Shown here in pieces: positions 58,341-64,000 of a DNA stretch of 64,000 bases. Origin of the DNA: Nocardiopsis sp. FR4 (GTDB lineage Bacteria > Actinomycetota > Actinomycetes > Streptosporangiales > Streptosporangiaceae); NCBI RefSeq assembly GCF_009830945.1, contig NZ_VWVV01000005.1, positions 62,001 to 126,000 of the forward strand, written 5' to 3'. How positions within the stretch are numbered: position 1 is the first letter of the stretch; every line of letters starts with the position of its first letter. Under the pieces are notes generated by a model that worked only from the letters and a program-made list of their open reading frames with translations, searched no databases and was not told the origin of the DNA. The translations under genes and the position numbers were made by a program.

Positions 58341-59858
58341 GTGGACCCAGCAGAGGTCCCCCCACCCCTCGCACTGGTCGACGTCACCAAGTCCTTCGGA
58401 AGCGTCAGGGCCCTGCGGGGGCTGTCCCTGGCGCTGAACTCCGGAGAGATCCACGCACTGGTCGGCGAGAACGGGGCGGGCAAGTCCACCCTGGTCAAGA
58501 CCATAGCGGGGGTGCACAGGCCCGACGGCGGGCAGGTGCTCGTGGACGGACGTCCCACCGAGTTCGCCGCACCCGTGGACGCCCAGAACGCGGGCATCGC
58601 GGTCATCTACCAGGAACCCACGCTCTTCCCGGACCTGTCGGTGGCCGAGAACATCTTCGTGGGCCGCCAGCCCCGCACCCGGCTGCGCACCATCGACCGG
58701 GCGCGGATGCGCCGCGAGACCGAGGAGGTCTTCACCCGTCTGGGCGTCGACATGGACCCCGACCGCCCCGCGCGCGGGCTGTCCATCGCCGACCAGCAGC
58801 TGGTGGAGATCGCCAAGGCCCTCACCCGCCAGGCGCGGGTCCTGGTCATGGACGAGCCCACCGCCGCCCTGTCCGGTGTGGAGGCCGAGCGCCTGTTCAC
58901 CGTCGCGCGCACCCTGCGCGACGGGGGCGCGGCGCTGCTGTTCATCTCGCACCGCTTCGACGAGGTCTTCTCGCTGTGCGACCGCATCACGGTCGTGCGC
59001 GACGGCGCCTTCGTCTCCTGCGACCCCACCGCGGACCTGGACGTGGACACCGTGGTGCGCCGCATGGTCGGCCGCGAGGTCACCAGCCTCTACCCCAAGG
59101 AGGACGCCGAGCACGGCGAGACCGTCCTGGAGGTCGAGGGCCTGACCCGCCACGGCGTGTTCGCCGACGTGTCCTTCAGCGTGCGCGCCGGGGAGATCGT
59201 CGCCCTGGCCGGACTCGTGGGCGCCGGGCGCAGCGAGGTCATCCGCGCCGTGTTCGGCGTGGACCGCTACGACGCCGGATCGGTGCGCCTGGCGGGGAAG
59301 CGCCTGGCCCCGGGCAAGCCGAAGGCCTCCATGGCCGCCGGGATCGCCCTGGTCCCCGAGGACCGCCGCCAGCAGGGCCTGGTCATGGAGTCCTCCATCG
59401 AGCGCAACGCCACCGCCACCCGCCGCTGGCCGCTCAGCCGCCTCGGCCTGCTGCGCCCCGGCGCCGAACGAGCCTTCGCCCGGGAGTGGGGCGAGCGGCT
59501 CAACCTCAAGTTCGGCGACCTGGCGGACTCGGTGTCCACGCTCTCGGGCGGCAACCAGCAGAAGGTCGTCCTGGCCAAGTGGCTGTCCACCGAACCCCGC
59601 GTGCTCTTCGTCGACGAGCCCACCCGCGGCATCGACGTGGGCACCAAGGCCGAGGTGCACCGCCTGCTCTCCACCCTGGCGGGCAGGGGGCTGGCCATCG
59701 TCATGGTCTCCAGCGAACTGCCCGAGGTCCTGGGGATGGCCGACCGGGTCCTGGTCATGCACGAGGGCCGTATCACCGCCGAACTCGACCGCGCCGAGGC
59801 CGACGAGGAGTCGGTCATGTACGCGGCCACCGGACAGCGACCGAGCGAGGCCGCATGA
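58341..59858 (+). CDS. rhaT: Rhamnose-type sugar ABC importer, double ATP-binding protein
   Basis: The 505-residue protein starts at GTG 58341 after GAAGGAGGG. It has two ABC domains as in RbsA-type importers. The first (about 10-245) has Walker [10 protein letters not shown], signature [15 protein letters not shown] and Walker [13 protein letters not shown]. The second (about 255-500) has the degenerate P-loop GLVGAGRSE, signature [15 protein letters not shown] and [12 protein letters not shown]. It powers import through the two permeases encoded next. Rhamnose specificity is inferred from the mutarotase gene in the operon. It overlaps the first permease by ATGA. Confidence 0.9.
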   Translation: MDPAEVPPPLALVDVTKSFGSVRALRGLSLALNSGEIHALVGENGAGKSTLVKTIAGVHRPDGGQVLVDGRPTEFAAPVDAQNAGIAVIYQEPTLFPDLSVAENIFVGRQPRTRLRTIDRARMRRETEEVFTRLGVDMDPDRPARGLSIADQQLVEIAKALTRQARVLVMDEPTAALSGVEAERLFTVARTLRDGGAALLFISHRFDEVFSLCDRITVVRDGAFVSCDPTADLDVDTVVRRMVGREVTSLYPKEDAEHGETVLEVEGLTRHGVFADVSFSVRAGEIVALAGLVGAGRSEVIRAVFGVDRYDAGSVRLAGKRLAPGKPKASMAAGIALVPEDRRQQGLVMESSIERNATATRRWPLSRLGLLRPGAERAFAREWGERLNLKFGDLADSVSTLSGGNQQKVVLAKWLSTEPRVLFVDEPTRGIDVGTKAEVHRLLSTLAGRGLAIVMVSSELPEVLGMADRVLVMHEGRITAELDRAEADEESVMYAATGQRPSEAA

Positions 59859-60895
59859 CGAACACCACCGACACCTCCACCGCCGGGGCGCCGCCCCGGG
59901 CCGACGGGCGCACCGCCCGCCGCCGACCCCAGTTCCGCGAACTCGGCGTGCTCCTGGCCGTGGTCCTGCTCATCGCGGCCACCTGGCTGCACAACCCCGG
60001 CTTCCTGTCCAGCCAGGGCGTACGCGACCTGTTCCTGGGCGCAACCGTCCTGGCGGTCCTGGCCGTGGGACAGGCCATGGTGCTCATCACCAAGAACGTC
60101 GACCTGTCGGTCGGCTCGGTCATGGGCCTGTCCGCCTTCGGCACGGGCCTGCTCTTCGTGACCCTCCCCGGCCTGCCCGTACCCGTGGCGATGCTCGCCG
60201 GGATCGGCATCGGCCTGGTCTGCGGGCTGGCCAACGGCCTGCTGGTCACCAGCGTGCAGGTCCCCTCCCTGGTGGTCACCCTGGGCACCCTGTACGCCTA
60301 CCGCGGCCTCAACCACTGGTGGGCCGGGGGCGGCCAGGTCAACGCGCACGACATGCCCGCCGCATTCCTGGCGCTGGGCCGGATCAGCGTCCTGGGCGTG
60401 CCGCTGCCCGCCGCGATCGCCATCGCCGTGGTCGCCGTGGTCGGCTTCTACCTGGCCCGCTACCGCTCGGGCCGTGAGCTGTACGCCATCGGCTCCAACG
60501 CCGACGCCGCCCGCCTGTCGGGCATCCCCGCCGCGCGCCGCGTCATGGTGGCCTTCACCGTCAACGGCGCCCTGGCCGGGCTGGCCGGGGTCCTGTTCGC
60601 CGCCCGCTACGGCACCGTCGACTCCACCGTGGGCACCGGCATGGAACTCCAGGTCGTGGCCGCGGCCGTGGTCGGCGGCGTGGCCATCGCGGGCGGCGTG
60701 GGTACCGTCTACGGGGCCGCGCTGGGCGCGGTCCTGCTCACCACCATCACCGCCGCCCTGCCCATCTGGCAGATCAACCAGTTCTGGCAGCAGGCCGTGG
60801 TGGGCGCGCTCATCCTGGCCGCCATCGGCCTGGACCGGCTGCTGGCGCTGCGCACCGCGCGCAAGCTTCGAGGAGGAGGTGCCCGTGGCGCCTGA
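59855..60895 (+). CDS. rhaP: Rhamnose-type ABC importer permease 1
   Basis: The 346-residue protein has an Arg/Thr-rich cytoplasmic start and about eight to ten helices: [56 protein letters not shown] and [36 protein letters not shown] is the RbsC-type signature, and [20 protein letters not shown] contacts the ATPase. It is coupled by overlap on both sides. RhaP and RhaQ in Rhizobium are the functional precedent for two different permeases in one rhamnose system. Confidence 0.9.
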   Translation: MTNTTDTSTAGAPPRADGRTARRRPQFRELGVLLAVVLLIAATWLHNPGFLSSQGVRDLFLGATVLAVLAVGQAMVLITKNVDLSVGSVMGLSAFGTGLLFVTLPGLPVPVAMLAGIGIGLVCGLANGLLVTSVQVPSLVVTLGTLYAYRGLNHWWAGGGQVNAHDMPAAFLALGRISVLGVPLPAAIAIAVVAVVGFYLARYRSGRELYAIGSNADAARLSGIPAARRVMVAFTVNGALAGLAGVLFAARYGTVDSTVGTGMELQVVAAAVVGGVAIAGGVGTVYGAALGAVLLTTITAALPIWQINQFWQQAVVGALILAAIGLDRLLALRTARKLRGGGARGA

Positions 60896-62000
60896 ACGCA
60901 CCGTCACCGCGCCCGCCCCGGACCGGGCCCCCGAACGGGAACCGGCGGGGGAGCGGCGCACGGGGCCCGCCCGCCTGCGGTCCCTGCTCTCGGGCCGGGA
61001 GACCCCGGTCGTGGCCGCGCTCGTGGTCACCCTGCTGGGCGCGAGCCTGTTCGTGGACATGTTCGCCACCGCGCGCAACATCGACTTCATGCTGCTGAGC
61101 GTGGCCGCCATCGCCCTGATGGCCCTGCCGATGACGCTCATCGTCATCACCGGCGAGATCGACCTGTCGGTGGCCAGTACCCTGGCCCTGACCAGCGCCA
61201 CCCTGGGCGTACTGTGGGAGTCCGGGGTGCCCATCGAGACCGCCCTGTGGATCTGCCTGGGGGTGGGCGCGCTCCTGGGCGCGTTCAACGGCGTCCTGGT
61301 CACCGTGTGCGGCCTGCCCTCCCTGGCGGTCACCATCGGCACCATGGCCCTGTACCGGGGCCTGGCCTACGTGCTCCTGGGCGACCGGGCCGTGGCCAGC
61401 TACCCCAGCTCCTGGGTCAGCGGTGCCCGGGAGAACTTCCTGGGCCTGCCGGGAGTGCCGTGGATCGCCGTGGCCGTCCTGGTCCTGGCCGTGCTCTTCG
61501 GGGTGGTGCTGCACGCCACCGCCGCGGGCCGGTCCCTGTTCGACATCGGCAACAACGACGAGGCCGCCCGCTTCGCCGGGGTGTCGGTGCGCTGGACCAA
61601 GTTCTGGCTGTTCACGCTCAGCGGCGTGGTCGCCGCCGGCGCCGGGGTCTTCTGGACCCTGCAGTACGGCACCTCGCGCGCCGACACCGCCTTCGGCCTG
61701 GAACTGCAGGTCGTGGCCGCCGTCCTGCTGGGCGGGGTGTCCATCTTCGGCGGCGTCGGGTCGGTCCTCGGCGTGCTGAGCGGAGTGCTGCTGCTCGGCG
61801 CCATCCGCAACGCGCTCCAGCTCTTCGGCATCGGCAGCGAGGTGCTCCAGGTCGTCACCGGCCTCATCCTCATCGCCTCCGTCGTCGCGCCCAACCTCGC
61901 GGCCCGCCTGCGCGCCAGGCGCGCGCCCGCCCCGAACCCGCCCCCGGCGCACGCGTCAACAACGTCCGCGTCCGCCTCCACCAAGGGAGAGACCTCATGA
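60885..62000 (+). CDS. rhaQ: Rhamnose-type ABC importer permease 2
   Basis: The 371-residue protein starts at GTG 60885 behind GAGGAGGAGG and overlaps permease 1 by 11 nt. After a Pro/Arg-rich N-terminus come helices such as VVAALVVTLLGASLFVDMFA, LLSVAAIALMALPMTLIVIT and GVVAAGAGVFWTLQYGT. GEIDLSVASTLALTSATLGV is the family signature, and FDIGNNDEAARFAGVSVRWT is the ATPase contact loop. The C-terminal tail is Ala/Pro/Ser-rich and disordered. It overlaps the binding-protein gene by ATGA. Confidence 0.9.
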   Translation: MAPERTVTAPAPDRAPEREPAGERRTGPARLRSLLSGRETPVVAALVVTLLGASLFVDMFATARNIDFMLLSVAAIALMALPMTLIVITGEIDLSVASTLALTSATLGVLWESGVPIETALWICLGVGALLGAFNGVLVTVCGLPSLAVTIGTMALYRGLAYVLLGDRAVASYPSSWVSGARENFLGLPGVPWIAVAVLVLAVLFGVVLHATAAGRSLFDIGNNDEAARFAGVSVRWTKFWLFTLSGVVAAGAGVFWTLQYGTSRADTAFGLELQVVAAVLLGGVSIFGGVGSVLGVLSGVLLLGAIRNALQLFGIGSEVLQVVTGLILIASVVAPNLAARLRARRAPAPNPPPAHASTTSASASTKGETS

Positions 62001-63061
62001 CCCAGCCCCGTCCACGCCACCTGTTCCTGGCCGCCTCGGCCTTCGCCGTGCTGATGACCGCCGCCTGCGGCGGCACCACCATCGACGACGCCCAGGAGGA
62101 GAACACCACCGAGCGCACCGGGACCGCCGACCCCAACGCGGAGATCCCCGAGGGCCTGAAGATCGACTTCCTGCCCAAGCAGCTCAACAACCCCTTCTTC
62201 GACATCGTCAACGAGGGCGGCACCGAGGCGGTCGAGGAAGTCGGCGGCACCGCCACCGAGCGCGGCGGCACCGAGGCCACGGCCGACTCCCAGGTGGAGT
62301 ACATCAACGCCGCCAGCCAGGCGGGCAGCGACGTCATCGTCATCGCCGCCAACGACCCCGACGCGGTGTGCCCGGCGCTCAACGAGGCCCGCGACAACGG
62401 CGCGGCCATCGTGGGCTACGACTCCAACGCCAACTGCACCGACGTGTTCGTCAACCAGTCCACGACCGAGCTCGTCGGCCGCACCCTGGTGGAGATGATC
62501 TCCGAGCAGCTCGGCGGAGAGGGCACCTTCGCGGTCCTGTCGGCCACCCCCAACGCCACCAACCAGAACGCCTGGATCGCGGCCATGGAGGAGGTGCTCC
62601 AGGAGGAGGAGTACGCCGACCTGGAGCTGGTCGACACCGTCTACGGCAACGACGACGACCTGGAGTCCTTCCAGGAGATGCAGGGCCTCATGCAGTCCTA
62701 CCCCGACCTAGACGGCGTGGTCTCGCCGACCACCGTGGGCATCGCCGCCGCGGCCCGCTACGTCAGCGACTCCGAGTACAAGGGCGAGGTCGCCGTCACC
62801 GGCCTGGGAACCCCCAACCAGATGCGCGAGTTCGTCAAGGACGGCACCGTCGAGCAGTTCGCCCTGTGGAACCCGCTCGACCTGGGCTACCTGGCCGGGT
62901 ACACCGGCGCCGCGCTGAAGGCCGGGCAGATCACCGGCGCCGAGGGCGAGACCTTCACCGCCGGGCGCCTGGGCGAGTTCACCTTCGAGACCGAGGGTGA
63001 GATCGTGCTCGGCCCGCCGCAGATCTTCGACGCCGACAACGTGGACGACTTCGACTTCTGA
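61997..63061 (+). CDS. rhaS: Rhamnose-binding lipoprotein of the ABC importer
   Basis: The 354-residue protein has a lipobox (VLMTAACGG) and a type 1 periplasmic-binding fold: IDFLPKQLNNPFFDIVNEGG, SDVIVIAANDPDAVCPALNE, GAAIVGYDSNANCTDVFVNQ, FAVLSATPNATNQNAWIAAM and EQFALWNPLDLGYLAGYTGA. These resemble the RhaS/AI-2-type subfamily. Lipid anchored, it captures the sugar outside the cell and passes it to the two permeases. A stable hairpin follows the gene, which often favours higher levels of the binding protein. Confidence 0.9.
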   Translation: MTQPRPRHLFLAASAFAVLMTAACGGTTIDDAQEENTTERTGTADPNAEIPEGLKIDFLPKQLNNPFFDIVNEGGTEAVEEVGGTATERGGTEATADSQVEYINAASQAGSDVIVIAANDPDAVCPALNEARDNGAAIVGYDSNANCTDVFVNQSTTELVGRTLVEMISEQLGGEGTFAVLSATPNATNQNAWIAAMEEVLQEEEYADLELVDTVYGNDDDLESFQEMQGLMQSYPDLDGVVSPTTVGIAAAARYVSDSEYKGEVAVTGLGTPNQMREFVKDGTVEQFALWNPLDLGYLAGYTGAALKAGQITGAEGETFTAGRLGEFTFETEGEIVLGPPQIFDADNVDDFDF

Positions 63062-63099
63062 GCCGCCCCCTCCGGGACCGACCGCCCCGGAACACCCTC

Positions 63100-63134
63100 C
63101 CGGGGCCCGGGCGCCCTCCGCGCCCGGGCCCCGG
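63100..63134 (+). terminator. Intercistronic hairpin after the rhamnose-binding protein
   Basis: CCGGGGCCCGGGCG pairs perfectly with CGCCCGGGCCCCGG around a 7-nt loop. It ends 27 nt before the mutarotase start and could be a partial terminator or a block to 3' decay of the upstream mRNA. Confidence 0.7.
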
Positions 63135-63161
63135 CCCGCCCCACCGACAGGAAGGACACCC

Positions 63162-63479
63162 GTGCAGCGCGTCTGCTTCATCCTCAAGGTCAGGCAGGAC
63201 CGCCTCGACGAGTACCGGCGGCGCCACGCCGAGGTGTGGCCCGAGATGCGCGAGGCCCTCAGCGCCACCGGCTGGCACAACTACTCGCTGTTCTGCGCCG
63301 AGGACGGCACGATCGTCGGCTACCTGGAGACCGAGGACTTCGAGGCCGCCCGCGCCGCGATGGCCGAGACCGAGGTCAACGCCCGCTGGCAGGCCGAGAT
63401 GGCGCCGTTCTTCGAGGGCCTGCCCGGCCGCCCGGACGAGGGCATGGTCCCGCTGACCGAGATCTTCCACCTGGCCTGA
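63162..63479 (+). CDS. rhaM: L-rhamnose mutarotase
   Basis: The 105-residue protein starts at GTG 63162 after AGGAAGG. QRVCFILKVRQDRLDEYRRR, HAEVWPEMREALSATGWHNY, SLFCAEDGTIVGYLETEDFE and VPLTEIFHL are all hallmarks of RhaM (YiiL). It includes the catalytic His of HAEVWPEM and the Tyr of HNYSLF. It interconverts alpha and beta anomers of L-rhamnose in the cytoplasm so that isomerase can use it. It is the gene that identifies the substrate of the upstream importer. Confidence 0.93.
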   Translation: MQRVCFILKVRQDRLDEYRRRHAEVWPEMREALSATGWHNYSLFCAEDGTIVGYLETEDFEAARAAMAETEVNARWQAEMAPFFEGLPGRPDEGMVPLTEIFHLA

Positions 63480-63501
63480 ACCCCCGACAGAGAGGCGAAC
63501 C

Positions 63502-64000
63502 GTGCCCCCCACCCCCCGCTCACGGCTCCGCGACCGCGTCACCACCGCCTCCGGCGCCCTGGTGCTCGCCCTGACCGCCGCCCTCACCTCCCCGGCCGCC
63601 GCCTCGGCCGCCGACGCGCCCTCGGCCGTGCCGCTGGGCAGTCAGACCCTGGACGAGAACGCCCTGTACTTCGTCTCCTACGACGGCCTGGTCAACAACG
63701 GCTCCTACCAGCAGTCGGGCATCCTCAGCTCCGGCGGCCACCAGTACGCCGCCTGGTACACCGAGGACCGCCACGCCGTCCTGGCCCGCCGCGCCCTCGA
63801 CGGCGACGGGGCCTGGACCACCGTGCGCCTGCCGCACCGGCTGAGCACCGACGACTCGCACAACTCCATCTCGCTGGGCGTCTCGGCTGAGGACGGCCGC
63901 CTGCACGTGGCCATGGACACCCACAACAACCCCGTGTACTACACCCGCTCCGCCCCCGGCCTGGTCACGGGCGCGGCGGACTGGAGCGCCGCCTCCTTCG
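63502..64000 (+). CDS. Secreted BNR-repeat protein, possible rhamnosidase or lyase, N-terminal part
   Basis: The gene runs off the right edge with 166 residues visible from GTG 63502 (AGAGAGGCG upstream). A signal peptide (VTTASGALVLALTAALTSPA) ends near AAASAADA. VPLGSQTLDENALYFVSYDG, LVNNGSYQQSGILSSGGHQY and HNSISLGVSAEDGRLHVAMD are propeller blades of the BNR-4 repeat type found in PL25-like and GH145-like enzymes acting on rhamnose-uronate glycans. Linkage to the rhamnose operon supports release of rhamnose from a pectin or similar polymer. The catalytic residues are beyond the window. Confidence 0.8.
   Translation, partial: MPPTPRSRLRDRVTTASGALVLALTAALTSPAAASAADAPSAVPLGSQTLDENALYFVSYDGLVNNGSYQQSGILSSGGHQYAAWYTEDRHAVLARRALDGDGAWTTVRLPHRLSTDDSHNSISLGVSAEDGRLHVAMDTHNNPVYYTRSAPGLVTGAADWSAASF

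Overview
The window is high-GC actinobacterial DNA. The evidence is strong G/C bias at third codon positions, GTG and TTG starts, many ATGA/GTGA gene overlaps, DUF397/XRE regulator pairs, an SCO3242-type prenyltransferase operon and LacI-controlled sugar genes. The gene content fits a Nocardiopsis-like Streptosporangiales soil organism; that genus guess is inference. I saw no rRNA, tRNA or CRISPR array.

Both ends deal with pectin. The left end (1-4 kb) has the start of a sugar-binding lipoprotein, a LacI regulator and a secreted family 11 rhamnogalacturonan lyase. The right end (57-64 kb) has a second LacI regulator, a complete rhamnose-type ABC importer, L-rhamnose mutarotase and the start of a secreted BNR-repeat protein. 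Together they suggest extracellular cutting of rhamnogalacturonan I followed by uptake and anomer conversion of rhamnose.

Between 4 and 23 kb are a TetR/NAD-binding pair next to a frameshifted glyoxalase-like gene, a cation/proton antiporter, and an Azt-type zinc importer with a clear Zur box. The Azt locus has two AztD-like chaperones flanking the binding protein. A secreted small protein with a three-gene ABC transporter, an M3 peptidase and a standalone trypsin-nuclease fusion follow.

From 23 to 31 kb a minus-strand operon of overlapping genes encodes an Ebo-type metabolite system: a phosphodiesterase-like hydrolase, EboE and TatD-like EboB, EboA, a sugar isomerase-like TIM barrel, a UbiA prenyltransferase, and inositol-3-phosphate synthase in the place usually taken by the EboD cyclase. 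A 1443-residue secreted protein (ThuA, PQQ-type sugar dehydrogenase, PKD, CBM6-like, Ig-like, 3-keto-glycoside hydrolase, FIMAH) follows at 31-35 kb.

The 35-54 kb section is an accessory island. Two LamG surface proteins and one LamG pseudogene 23 kb away share a conserved upstream element; the two intact copies also share a promoter and leader. The second LamG gene precedes a 2371-residue RHS/Hint polymorphic toxin and its probable immunity gene. An IS5-type element comes next, then an orphan toxin tip that looks like a GIY-YIG nuclease and is broken by a nonsense codon, followed by an Imm26-like immunity gene. AT-richer DNA marks the toxin tips and immunity genes. The section also holds a decayed ABC ATPase and a duplicated leader with a remnant of the ThuA gene start. 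Between 54 and 57 kb is a regulatory set: an RsbW-like ATPase, small unknown proteins, and an XRE-DUF5753/DUF397 pair.
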